From NCBI RefSeq assembly GCF_002159665.1, contig NZ_NFJC01000004.1, positions 1 through 64,000 on the forward strand: a DNA stretch of 64,000 nt. The letters run 5' to 3'. This DNA comes from Desulfovibrio sp. An276 (GTDB lineage Bacteria; Desulfobacterota; Desulfovibrionia; Desulfovibrionales; Desulfovibrionaceae). How positions within the stretch are numbered: position 1 is the first letter of the stretch; each line of letters opens with the position of its first letter. The notes under the pieces were generated by a model. It saw only the letters and a list, made by a program, of their open reading frames with translations, did not search any database and was not told the origin of the DNA. The position numbers were made by a program, and so were the translations under genes. Shown piece after piece: positions 1-7,475 of this stretch.

Positions 1-47
1 TATCAAAGTGTCTGGCAAGGACAGAGACCAATGGTGAGTCAAACCTT

Positions 48-1316
48 ATGGAGGAGATTGCCGACTGGGAAAACGTGTACAAGGCGTTTCTCAAGGTCAG
101 AGCCAACAAGGGCTGTCCTGGTGTAGACCGGATGACCATTGAAGAAGCTGGCCTGCTTATAAGGGAACAATGGGAGTTCTTTAGAACTCTTCTGCGAAAA
201 GGACTCTATCGTCCACTACCGGTACTGGGAGTATCCATTCCCAAACCGGATGGAGGCACAAGACAGCTTGGGATTCCAACTGTTATAGATAGAGTCATTC
301 AGCAGGCCATTGTCCAGAAGATAGAACGCCGATTTGATGTCGAGTTCTCGGAAAGAAGCTATGGCTTCCGAAAAGGACGCAATGCTCATCAAGCGCTTCA
401 ACAAGCCCGTGAATACGTGGCAGAAGGAAGACGATGGGTAGTGGACATCGACATAGCCAAGTTCTTTGACAGGGTAAACCATGACATACTGATGGCCAGG
501 GTAGCCAGGAAAGTACATGACAAAAGAGTTCTCAAACTCATAAGACTGTACCTTCAGGCTGGCCTTATGACAGGGGGACTAATATCCCCAAGGACAGAGG
601 GATGCCCACAAGGCGGACCTCTTTCACCCTTGTTATCAAATATTATGCTGGATACACTCGATAAAGAACTGGAGCGCAGAGGGCATTGCTTTTGCAGATA
701 TGCAGATGACTGCAATATCTATGTCAAGAGCAAGAAGGCCGCCGAAAGAGTATTCGTTTCTGTAACCTCGTTCCTTGAAACCAGGCTCAAGCTGAAAATC
801 AACCAGACAAAAAGTATGGTTGCCAGACCGTGGAAAGCAAAGTTTCTGGGATACACCATGACAATCGACCGGAAGCCTAAACTTAAGCCGTCGCCAGTGG
901 CGATTAAACGCTTTAAGAATAACATGCGGAAGGTATTTCACATGGCAAGAGGCTGGTCTTTCCAGGATACAGTAAGAACGCTAAAGCCAAAAATCAATGG
1001 GTTCGCTGCATATTTCTATCTATCCGGAACAAAGGGTATATGGGAAGAGCTGGACAAATGGTTAAGGCACAAAATGCGATGTCTTATCTGGCAACGATGG
1101 AAGAAACCCAAGACCAGATACAAGAATCTGATTCGATGGGGAGTTGACCCGGAGACTGCTCGGAAGGCGGCAGGCAATGGCAGGGGAGCGTGGTGGAATA
1201 GCCATCAACCCCACATGCATATAGCCTTTCCAAATGCGTGGCTAAGAAAACACGGACTCCTGTCGCTTCTCGAAATAACGGAGTGCCTCAGAGCCAGGAA
1301 AGCCTTGTTTAGTTGA
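48..1316 (+). CDS. ltrA: Group II intron reverse transcriptase/maturase
   Basis: This is the intron-encoded protein that helps fold and splice the intron RNA and copies it into DNA during mobility. The 422 residues show the RT fingers and palm in order: the N-terminal block with GCPGVDRMTI near residue 26, the GIPTVIDRVIQQA block near 75, the YGFRKGRNAH block near 104, and the polymerase motif YADD near 219. A thumb/X maturase region with FLGYTM follows near 266. I see no HNH zinc-binding endonuclease domain; the protein stops soon after the maturase domain, as in endonuclease-lacking bacterial intron proteins. The reading frame is open back to base 1, so the true start could be upstream, though homologues commonly begin near this MEEI motif. 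Confidence 0.9.
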   Translation: MEEIADWENVYKAFLKVRANKGCPGVDRMTIEEAGLLIREQWEFFRTLLRKGLYRPLPVLGVSIPKPDGGTRQLGIPTVIDRVIQQAIVQKIERRFDVEFSERSYGFRKGRNAHQALQQAREYVAEGRRWVVDIDIAKFFDRVNHDILMARVARKVHDKRVLKLIRLYLQAGLMTGGLISPRTEGCPQGGPLSPLLSNIMLDTLDKELERRGHCFCRYADDCNIYVKSKKAAERVFVSVTSFLETRLKLKINQTKSMVARPWKAKFLGYTMTIDRKPKLKPSPVAIKRFKNNMRKVFHMARGWSFQDTVRTLKPKINGFAAYFYLSGTKGIWEELDKWLRHKMRCLIWQRWKKPKTRYKNLIRWGVDPETARKAAGNGRGAWWNSHQPHMHIAFPNAWLRKHGLLSLLEITECLRARKALFS

Positions 1317-1388
1317 ACCGCCGTGATACGTGACCCGTACGTCCGGTGGTGTGGGAGGTTGGGGCGAAATCGCCCCCGCCTACCCGAT
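1315..1388 (+). ncRNA. Group II intron domains V and VI (catalytic hairpin and branch-point hairpin)
   Basis: ACCGCCG (1317-1323) pairs with CGGTGGT (1344-1350), and a distal TACG/CGTA helix completes the short domain V hairpin. Domain VI is GGGGCGA/TCGCCCC with a lower stem GGGAGG (1353-1358) against CCT and CCC. The unpaired A1382 is the expected branch-point adenosine. Because these parts are intact, the intron could still be splicing-competent if its 5' half is also intact. Confidence 0.8.
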
Positions 1389-1405
1389 CATGGTTTGAGA
1401 GAAGA

Positions 1406-2071
1406 TCAGTTTGATGCGTCAACAGCCTGCTTTGCAAGTCTTCTTCCCGATTCCTGGTAATGTTCTCTCAAAGTGTATTCTATGAGCTGCACATCCCTGC
1501 TCTTTACTGCATCCACAATAATCTTGTGGCGGTTGTAGAATTCTTCTGGAGTAAACAGGGTATCCCAAGCCTTGTAGTACAAAAACTTGGAAATATGCGA
1601 ACAGGATTTTCTTGCCACATCAACCATCAATGAATTGTGGCATTTGCGCATCAGGGCATCATGGAAATTTTCATCTATCTCGCTCATGGAAGACAGAACT
1701 TTTGCATCTCTGCTCTGACGCTTCATTTCAGCCAGAATTTCGTCAAATTCAGCCAAATCCGCCTTGGTAATCTGAGGAAGCGCCAGGACTATGCAAACGC
1801 CTTCGAGAGTTCCCCCCAAAAAGTAGCTCTCTTCTATTTCCTTGGCTGTCATGGCCCGGATGCGCCTGCATTTTTGTGGCGATCCCATAACCAGTCCTTC
1901 CTGTTGCAAAGTCATGAGAGCATCTCTGACAGGACCTCGACTTATACCTAGAGTCTCGGCTATCTGGCTTTCCTTGATCGGATCTCCGGGATGAAGAGTG
2001 CCATTTAGCAGACACTCCTTGATGTATTCGCGCGCCTGTTCGCTGAAGGTTGTGCATTTGGCAGGAATCAT
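1406..2071 (-). CDS. GntR-family transcriptional regulator, FadR/FCD type
   Basis: This is a DNA-binding regulator, probably ligand-responsive, of 221 residues. Residues 1-70 form a winged helix-turn-helix with the family pattern IAETLGISRGPVRDAL. The rest is an all-helical FCD effector domain. Acidic and histidine residues in ENFHDAL, NRHKIIVDA and REHYQES match the metal-binding set of this domain. The ATG at 2071 is chosen because GGGGGAG lies just before it; a longer frame upstream has no comparable site. The gene is downstream of and co-oriented with the putative cysteate operon but separated from it by a hairpin terminator, so it is probably transcribed on its own. It is the obvious candidate local regulator, perhaps sensing a sulfonate or dicarboxylate (inference). 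Confidence 0.9.
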   Translation of the reverse strand: MIPAKCTTFSEQAREYIKECLLNGTLHPGDPIKESQIAETLGISRGPVRDALMTLQQEGLVMGSPQKCRRIRAMTAKEIEESYFLGGTLEGVCIVLALPQITKADLAEFDEILAEMKRQSRDAKVLSSMSEIDENFHDALMRKCHNSLMVDVARKSCSHISKFLYYKAWDTLFTPEEFYNRHKIIVDAVKSRDVQLIEYTLREHYQESGRRLAKQAVDASN

Positions 2072-2094
2072 TGCCACTCCCCCAAAAAATAGAT

Positions 2095-2110
2095 TTGTAC
2101 ACACTGTCAA
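2095..2110 (-). promoter_or_regulatory. Candidate regulator-binding/promoter element upstream of gntR
   Basis: The symmetric core TGTACA (2096-2101), flanked to give TTGTACA, is next to a minus-strand TTGACA -35-like hexamer (2105-2110). A related TGTACA/TTGACA pair occurs upstream of the symporter operon at 7202-7229. FadR-type regulators often bind short palindromes of the form TNGT-ACNA. The assignment rests on motif sharing only. Confidence 0.3.
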
Positions 2111-2417
2111 AGGCCAACAGGGGAGTCTCCGGCAATGTGACGTATGAAGCTGCAGTGGCAAAAAAGATGGAAATCAAGGGTCGTGCCAATGGCTTTTGCA
2201 GAAGAACAACAAAAGTGCAGAATATTGATGGCACCTGCCACATGGTCATGGCTTCAAGACAATACAGCTGTAATTATTGGTCGGCGTGACAAAATGTCAA
2301 GAATGTGTCGGCAAAACTGTCAAAAACATCCAAAACGCTGGCATCCAGCTAGTCATTCTATAACAAAAAGAAACTCTTTATATTTATTGTATTTTGTTTT
2401 TTATTTCAATTATAAGC

Positions 2418-2447
2418 AAAAAGCATCGCCATTAAGACGATGCTTTT
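2418..2447 (-). terminator. Rho-independent terminator after the antiporter gene (likely bidirectional)
   Basis: AAAAGCATCG (2419-2428) and CGATGCTTTT (2438-2447) form a perfect 10-bp stem with a 9-base loop, followed by a T-run on the minus strand and a shorter one on the plus strand. It closes the symporter-cuyB-cuyA-nhaC unit before gntR. Confidence 0.8.
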
Positions 2448-2523
2448 AAAATACAAATAATTAAATCTACCAATAATAAATCAAAATAAACAATTTAAAT
2501 TGATTTTTATCAATTTATTAATA

Positions 2524-3906
2524 TCATGATTCAGCGTAGCGACGATTCCAGCCTGTGATTGCTGAAAAAATAATCACGGCAAGAAGTGTCCATGAATAGG
2601 GATTAAGCAAGGCAGTAGCAACTGATGGCACCGGAATATTCCATGCCTGGGCAGCGCTTACCAATGCTCCATACCATGCAGCTACGGCAATATGCCAGGG
2701 AAGAATGAAGAAGATTGTGCAAACAGCACAGTCCATAAGATTTGCCCTTCTTGCTGGAGCCAAGTTAAAGCGTTCTCCCATGGGTCTTACCAGACTTGGA
2801 CCAACAAGAAGTTCTGCTGGTGCATTTGCAGATATCGGGATAGAGGCCAAAACAGTAGATCCAATAATAAACAATTCTGCCTGGCGTACTGTATGCACCA
2901 TCTTTTCATGGGCAAAGTTGAGAATGCGCCGCATGACGCCACAATCTACCAGAATTTGAGTTACAGCCAGGATAAGTATGGCAAAGACAATTGCTCCGAC
3001 AACACTTTCGACTCCTGCCTGAACAAGGCCGGTACTTCCACCCGCCTTTTCGGGAATACAAAAGATGTCCGAGAACTTGATATTGCCAATACAGATTCCA
3101 ACCAGTGCTGCCGAGACATTGCCGTAAATCAGGGCTTCAATGATGTGCCTTCCGCAAAGCGCTGCAACCACGACAACTACCAGGGCAATAAGCATGAAAA
3201 TGCCACTGGGATCCAGGGTTGCTTCCATTTGGGGAGCTACGCGAATCTCGCCACCTCCGCCAAACAAAAGGAAGATGACGCCCGCGATGGCTGCTGCCGT
3301 AAGCGAAAGCGGCGCTCTGCTGCGCACAACATCCTTCATCTCTGCCCCTTGAGTATATGCGGACACGATAGTCGTGTCGGAAATGGGAGCGAGATTGTCG
3401 CCAAAGGCGGCACCCGAAAGTATGGCCGTCCCAAGCAGGGCAGGATCTGAGCCCAGATAGACACCGGCAGGATAGAGAACGGGGGTAAGGGCGATACAGG
3501 TGCCAGTGCTTGTTCCTGTACCAAGGGAAAACGTCATGGCTGCAAGGAACACCAAGAAGGTAAAGGTTGCTTCAGAAGCACCCGTAGACATCCCCATCCA
3601 GAGAAGTCCCTGAACCAACCCGCCTGCTGCCATCAGCTTTCCAAAAACACCGGCAAAGAGCCATGCAGTGACAATAACGATACCGTTCTTGTCGCCAATA
3701 CCGTGCATGGCAGATTCACAATACCTCTTTTTGTCTCTTGCCAAAAAGAGTCCAATGCTCAAGGCCAGCCAGGCGCATGCCCAGAAAGGCTTTGTTCCTC
3801 CTCTTTCTGCAATTGAAAGGGCAATGAGTCCAATAACAAGTATAGCCAGTGGTACAAGGCCTCCCCATATACCACCATACATTGGCAATGAATTCTTGTC
3901 TTCCAT
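2524..3906 (-). CDS. NhaC-family Na+/H+ antiporter-like membrane transporter
   Basis: This 460-residue polytopic inner-membrane protein has about 11-12 hydrophobic segments. NhaC-family hallmarks include FSLGTGTSTGTCIAL near residue 125 and SGAAFGDNLAPISDTTIV near 160. The family contains Na+/H+ antiporters and also organic-acid exchangers such as malate/lactate antiporters. The ATG at 3906 has GGGAG at good spacing; an upstream in-frame ATG lacks one. It is the last gene of the putative cysteate operon, 168 bases after cuyA, with a 15-bp inverted repeat between them. It may restore the sodium gradient used by the symporter or move a sulfonate or organic anion; the sequence does not decide. 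Confidence 0.85.
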   Translation of the reverse strand: MEDKNSLPMYGGIWGGLVPLAILVIGLIALSIAERGGTKPFWACAWLALSIGLFLARDKKRYCESAMHGIGDKNGIVIVTAWLFAGVFGKLMAAGGLVQGLLWMGMSTGASEATFTFLVFLAAMTFSLGTGTSTGTCIALTPVLYPAGVYLGSDPALLGTAILSGAAFGDNLAPISDTTIVSAYTQGAEMKDVVRSRAPLSLTAAAIAGVIFLLFGGGGEIRVAPQMEATLDPSGIFMLIALVVVVVAALCGRHIIEALIYGNVSAALVGICIGNIKFSDIFCIPEKAGGSTGLVQAGVESVVGAIVFAILILAVTQILVDCGVMRRILNFAHEKMVHTVRQAELFIIGSTVLASIPISANAPAELLVGPSLVRPMGERFNLAPARRANLMDCAVCTIFFILPWHIAVAAWYGALVSAAQAWNIPVPSVATALLNPYSWTLLAVIIFSAITGWNRRYAES

Positions 3907-3996
3907 AACAAGCTCCCGGAATGCGCAAACGTTCTTTACAAGGTTACTCAGTATGATGAAAAGCAGATAATGGAGTTTGCATGAAGCCGATTTGTG

Positions 3997-4036
3997 AATG
4001 GCAGAATTTCCCATTCACACAGGAAATTCTGCCATT
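3997..4036. repeat. Perfect 15-bp inverted repeat between cuyA and the antiporter gene
   Basis: AATGGCAGAATTTCC (3997-4011) and GGAAATTCTGCCATT (4022-4036) form a perfect stem with a 10-base loop. There is no T-run on either side, so it is not a standard terminator. It may protect mRNA ends, attenuate expression of the downstream antiporter gene, or bind a protein. Confidence 0.7.
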
Positions 4037-4074
4037 GCAGCAAGGAAAGAGGAGGAGTGTTTTATGGCTGAGGA

Positions 4075-5088
4075 CTAGAAGTTCTTGTCTTTGCGGAATG
4101 TATCAAGATAGGCAAACAGTGCCGGCGAGCCACCAGTGTGGAGGAAGAGGATATTGCTGCCAGGCTTGAAGTAGTCCTTGCGAACAAGATCAATGAGACC
4201 AGACATAGCTTTGCCCGAATACACCGGATCCAGCAGGATGCTTTCGGTGCGAGCCAGCATGATGACTGCTTCAACCATTGCATCCGTAGGCAGGGAATAG
4301 CCGGGGCCAACATAATCGTCGTAGGCTTCGACTGCGTCTCTAGGGATGTCGATCTTTGCACCAATAAGGTCGGCAGTCTGCTGGGCAAGAGTGTAGACGG
4401 CTTCTTCCTGAACAGGCTTCTTGCGGTTCACGCCAATTCCTGTAATCGGAATGTTCATATTGCAGCCAAGCATACCAAGCAGGAATCCGGCATGGGTACC
4501 GGCACTACCGCTGGGCACGATGATGTGGTCGAAATTCAGACCCATTTCGAACATCTGCTGCATGGTTTCCTGGCCACACTGCACATAGCCGAGAGCACCG
4601 ACGGGGTTGGATGCGCCACCAGGGACGATATAGGGCTTCTTGCCCTGTGCAGCGAGCTTGTCAGCAACCTTCTGCATCTCTTCGGCCATGTTGCTGCCAC
4701 CCTTGACCACGGTGATGCTCTTTACGCCAAGGAGCTGGTACAGGAAGTTGTTACCGGAAGACTGGGGGTTGTAGCTGTTGGCAACGCGCTCTTCCAGAAC
4801 AAGGTGGCAATCTAGACCTTCCTTGACAGACCACGCCAGGGTAAGACGGCAGTGGTTGGACTGGACAGCACCGCAGGTGATGATGGAATCAGCGCCCTTG
4901 GAAAGAGCATCTGCAATGGAGAAGTCCAGCTTGCGAGTCTTGTTGCCTCCACCCGTTCCGGGGAGGAGGTCGTCACGTTTTATGTAGATATTTACCTTGC
5001 CACCAAGAGCTTTGGAGAAACTGGGCAAATACTCAATAGGAGTAGGCTCTTTGACATAACCACGACGAGGAAACTGCGCAAGATTCAT
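4075..5088 (-). CDS. cuyA: PLP-dependent L-cysteate sulfo-lyase-like enzyme (D-cysteine desulfhydrase/ACC deaminase superfamily)
   Basis: A 337-residue fold-type II PLP enzyme. The PLP lysine lies in GGGNKTRKLDF near residue 50, the substrate loop is CGAVQSNHCR near 75, and the C-terminal phosphate/base region is LHTGGSPALF near 322. D-cysteine desulfhydrases typically read GGNKLRKLEF, QSNHVRQ and VGGSNALGALGY, as recalled for E. coli DcyD. Here the sequence has NKT, PGGASNPVGALGY, KPVQEEAVYTLA and DDYVGPGY, which I associate with CuyA, the enzyme cleaving L-cysteate to pyruvate, ammonium and sulfite. The start at 5088 has AAGGAG upstream. The neighbouring racemase and acidic amino-acid symporter support the sulfonate role. 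D-cysteine desulfhydrase remains the main alternative. Confidence 0.75.
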   Translation of the reverse strand: MNLAQFPRRGYVKEPTPIEYLPSFSKALGGKVNIYIKRDDLLPGTGGGNKTRKLDFSIADALSKGADSIITCGAVQSNHCRLTLAWSVKEGLDCHLVLEERVANSYNPQSSGNNFLYQLLGVKSITVVKGGSNMAEEMQKVADKLAAQGKKPYIVPGGASNPVGALGYVQCGQETMQQMFEMGLNFDHIIVPSGSAGTHAGFLLGMLGCNMNIPITGIGVNRKKPVQEEAVYTLAQQTADLIGAKIDIPRDAVEAYDDYVGPGYSLPTDAMVEAVIMLARTESILLDPVYSGKAMSGLIDLVRKDYFKPGSNILFLHTGGSPALFAYLDTFRKDKNF

Positions 5089-5144
5089 TATAGACTCCTT
5101 GTTTTTTGGATAGGAGAATGGATAGAGAAAGATATTTGTCTTCT

Positions 5145-5861
5145 CTATCTTGTGGGTAATGGAAGTGTTCCCTTGGCAATGCCGACAATGGCCTTTGCCA
5201 AAGCGTCTGCTGCGTCAACCACCGGGCGTGGATATTTTGCATCATGCAAAATGCCAAGCTCGGTACATGCTATTGCAAATGCGTCCGCACCCTGTTCACA
5301 GACATCAGCTATTACCTCATGATAGCTGTCATAGACGGCCTTGCTGGTGTCACCGGTTTTTATCTTTTTGATAACAGAAAGAAGTTGCTGTTCTTTGTCC
5401 GGTGTTGCATAAACAGGCTCTATACCCAAACGACGACAAGGCTCTTCATAAAGCTTTGTTAAACGTACTGCAGGTGAAGCTAAAATTCCTGCCTTCTTTG
5501 CATCTGGGCACAAGGCATGAATAGCAGCTACAGTAAGTTCTATCATGTTCAAAACTGGAATAGAGACTGCATCGCACACATCCTTGTAGTAGTTGTGTGC
5601 CGTATTGCAGGGGATGCACAGAAAATCAACGCCCCATTGTTCCAGTTTTTTGCCCATCTCGGCCATGCATGGCCCGGGAGACACACCTCCTCCCTCGAGA
5701 AGAGCCTTTATGCGCGAAGGTACTTGCGGGTTGTTGTCAACAACACAGTGAACGTGGTCAATATCGTCTTTTGCCTTGGTGAAATGGATCACGCGCTGCA
5801 TGAGATCCACAGTAGCTTCAGGACCCATTCCACCAATGATACCGGCAATTTTTTCAGCCAT
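5145..5861 (-). CDS. cuyB: Aspartate/glutamate racemase family enzyme, likely cysteate racemase
   Basis: A 238-residue cofactor-independent racemase of the Asp/Glu racemase superfamily. It keeps both catalytic cysteines: Cys85 in IPCNTAH and Cys199 in ACTEL. The N-terminal IIGGMGPEATVDL is the usual signature. These enzymes invert acidic amino acids by two-base proton exchange. Next to a CuyA-like lyase, the likeliest role is converting D-cysteate to L-cysteate (CuyB activity); aspartate racemase is the general alternative. It starts 14 bases after the symporter stop and ends 56 bases before cuyA, consistent with one operon. Substrate cannot be proven from sequence. Confidence 0.75.
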   Translation of the reverse strand: MAEKIAGIIGGMGPEATVDLMQRVIHFTKAKDDIDHVHCVVDNNPQVPSRIKALLEGGGVSPGPCMAEMGKKLEQWGVDFLCIPCNTAHNYYKDVCDAVSIPVLNMIELTVAAIHALCPDAKKAGILASPAVRLTKLYEEPCRRLGIEPVYATPDKEQQLLSVIKKIKTGDTSKAVYDSYHEVIADVCEQGADAFAIACTELGILHDAKYPRPVVDAADALAKAIVGIAKGTLPLPTR

Positions 5862-5875
5862 AAATCAAGCCTGCC

Positions 5876-7099
5876 CTATCCCTCTATCTTGGCCCCTCTT
5901 TCAGGGTCGAGGTCATTTTCAAGACGGGAGACAAAGACTGCGCCTGTTGCATCGCCAAGGACGTTGATGGTTGTACGAGCCATATCCATGATACGGTCAA
6001 CACCAGCGACCAATGCAATTGCCTCAAGCGGAATGCCAACCTGGGTAAAGACCATGGTTATCATGATGAGTGCTGCGCCAGGCACACCCATGGAGCCGAT
6101 GGAAGCCAGAATTGCCATGATGACAATGGTAATCTGCTTGTCAAGCGGCATGGGGATGCCATAAACCTGTGCTGCAAATATGGATGCGATGCCCATATAG
6201 ATAGCTGCACCGTCCATATTGATGGTGTTGCCAAGCGGGATAGAGAAAGTTGAAACCTGCTTGGAGGCACCAAGCTTCTGCACACCAATAAGGTTGGCAG
6301 AAAGAGCTGCTGCAGAAGAACAAGTCGTGAAGGCAATCATCAAGGGTGCAGACAGGACCTTGAAGAAGGTCGTAAACTTGATTTTTGAATAACGTACACA
6401 TGGCAGATATATGAATAGTATCTGACATATACTTGCCACGTACATGATTGCTACGAGCTTGATGAGAGGAAGTAGAACAGCAATACCGTGATTGGTAACT
6501 GTGACTGCCATCAGGGCAAAGACACCAATGGGTGCATACAGCATGACAATGGTTGTTACCTTGATCATGATTTCAGACATACCGTCGAAAAATGAGGATA
6601 CAACCTTTGTCTTTTCACTGCACATATTGATGCAAAGTCCAACAAGCACAGCAAAGAAGATGATTTGCAGCATATTACCCTTGGCAAGGGCATCCATTGG
6701 GTTGATAGGAATAATGCCAAGAAGAACTGCTGAAAGCGCTGGAGGAGTGACATTAACTGCCTTCAGATTGTCCTTTGAAAGGTCAAGTCCCACGCCAGGC
6801 TGGAAAATGTTTGCCAAAATCAAACCAATGACAATGGCAATTGCTGTTGTCAAAAAGTAATAAATCAACGTTTTTGTTGCAATTCGGCCAAGACTGCGAA
6901 CATCACCAACACTGGCTGCACCTGCAACAAGAGTCACAAAGACGAGAGGTACAACAACCATACGGATCAGATTGATGAACAACTGCCCCAATGGCTGGAA
7001 GTAACTTGCCGACCATCCCATATTGGATGCCAGCAATCCGACGAGAATACCCAAGACCATGCCAATGCCCATTTGCATGGGCAGTCCCATTTTCTTCAT
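5876..7099 (-). CDS. DAACS-family dicarboxylate/acidic amino acid:cation symporter (GltP/DctA-like)
   Basis: A 407-residue inner-membrane symporter with the full family architecture. TCSSAAAL forms the serine-rich re-entrant hairpin, NTINMDGAAIYMG is the TM7 cation motif, and GVDRIMDMARTTINVLGDA is TM8. In this family the TM8 arginine (about Arg375) binds the substrate side-chain acid group, so an acidic substrate is expected. Cysteate is the sulfonate analogue of aspartate, which fits the neighbouring cuyB and cuyA genes. The ATG has GGAGGG upstream. It is the first gene of the operon, so the control elements at 7100-7390 should drive the whole set. Aspartate, glutamate or C4-dicarboxylates are alternatives. 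Confidence 0.9.
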   Translation of the reverse strand: MKKMGLPMQMGIGMVLGILVGLLASNMGWSASYFQPLGQLFINLIRMVVVPLVFVTLVAGAASVGDVRSLGRIATKTLIYYFLTTAIAIVIGLILANIFQPGVGLDLSKDNLKAVNVTPPALSAVLLGIIPINPMDALAKGNMLQIIFFAVLVGLCINMCSEKTKVVSSFFDGMSEIMIKVTTIVMLYAPIGVFALMAVTVTNHGIAVLLPLIKLVAIMYVASICQILFIYLPCVRYSKIKFTTFFKVLSAPLMIAFTTCSSAAALSANLIGVQKLGASKQVSTFSIPLGNTINMDGAAIYMGIASIFAAQVYGIPMPLDKQITIVIMAILASIGSMGVPGAALIMITMVFTQVGIPLEAIALVAGVDRIMDMARTTINVLGDATGAVFVSRLENDLDPERGAKIEG

Positions 7100-7170
7100 G
7101 GAGCCCTCCAGAAGAGTTTGGAGTGTTATGGCAATGCACCGCCTCGTAGCTATGTTTGAAGTTAGAAATC

Positions 7171-7184
7171 AAATGTTAACATTT
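7171..7184. promoter_or_regulatory. Perfect 14-bp palindrome, candidate operator of the symporter operon
   Basis: AAATGTTAACATTT is its own reverse complement and lies 72-85 bases before the symporter start. It sits between the TTGACA-like element and the coding region, where a repressor or activator could act. Confidence 0.4.
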
Positions 7185-7201
7185 AACCGCTGTAATTCTT
7201 C

Positions 7202-7229
7202 TGTACAAGACGTCAACTTTCGCTGTCAA
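7202..7229 (-). promoter_or_regulatory. TGTACA core and TTGACA-like -35 element upstream of the symporter operon
   Basis: On the minus strand TTGACA (7224-7229) is followed by a CTTGTACAG block containing TGTACA (7202-7207). The same core occurs before the GntR gene, suggesting a shared operator. A good -10 hexamer at 16-18 bases is not obvious. Confidence 0.35.
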
Positions 7230-7390
7230 TAAGTTTGAGGAACAAACATGAAAAATTTTTCACAAGTGTGTCTAAAAGCACTCTCCACCATCTTGTACTA
7301 TTCTATAATTACGTTACTTTTACTCTTTTCTGAAGATCCGGTTCGCAACTCGTACCCTGCCTCATACTTGTTGACACTGGACTAAGCCAC

Positions 7391-7451
7391 AAAAAAAGCC
7401 ACCCGTTCGTAGTCCTGTTCTTGGCAAAGAACGACAAAGGATAGAGTGGCT
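7391..7451 (-). terminator. Rho-independent terminator after the GNAT gene
   Basis: On the minus strand AGCCAC (7446-7451) pairs with GTGGCT (7397-7402), followed by seven T residues. The enclosed sequence forms further hairpins (GTTCTT/AAGAAC). It separates the acetyltransferase from the symporter operon. Confidence 0.7.
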
Positions 7452-7475
7452 CTGTGATGCAGAAAATTTGTGGTT

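Larger units (their letters stand above)
1..1388 (+). mobile_element. Group II intron, 3' part (domain IV ORF, domains V and VI); 5' part outside the window
   Basis: A maturase gene is followed at once by sequence that folds as group II domains V and VI. The domain V stem pairs 1317-1323 with 1344-1350. The domain VI stem pairs 1361-1367 with 1370-1376, and its lower stem leaves a bulged A at 1382, seven bases from a typical 3' end (TACCCGAT, 1381-1388). Domains I-III and the 5' splice site lie left of base 1. The 3' exon begins near 1389, only 17 bases beyond the stop codon of the oppositely oriented GntR gene. The intron therefore sits in a gene tail-end spacer, not inside a coding region. 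Confidence 0.85.
2072..2523. other. A+T-rich intergenic region between the regulator and the antiporter
   Basis: No convincing gene is visible. It holds the terminator at 2418-2447 and the regulator's upstream region. The core TTGTACA (2095-2101) and a minus-strand TTGACA (2105-2110) lie 25-40 bases before the regulator start. Short frames on the plus strand have no recognisable content. Confidence 0.6.
7100..7390. other. Upstream control region of the symporter-cuyB-cuyA-nhaC operon
   Basis: There is no gene here. The region is A+T-rich and holds two perfect 14-bp palindromes (7171-7184 and 7249-7262), a TGTACA core (7202-7207), a second TTGTAC (7293-7298) and a minus-strand TTGACA (7224-7229). 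No clearly spaced -10 box was found, so the exact promoter is unresolved. Confidence 0.5.

Noticed and set aside
7288..7312. Plus-strand TATAAT at about 7302 as a promoter
   Set aside because: No -35 element at proper distance and no plus-strand gene downstream before 8059.
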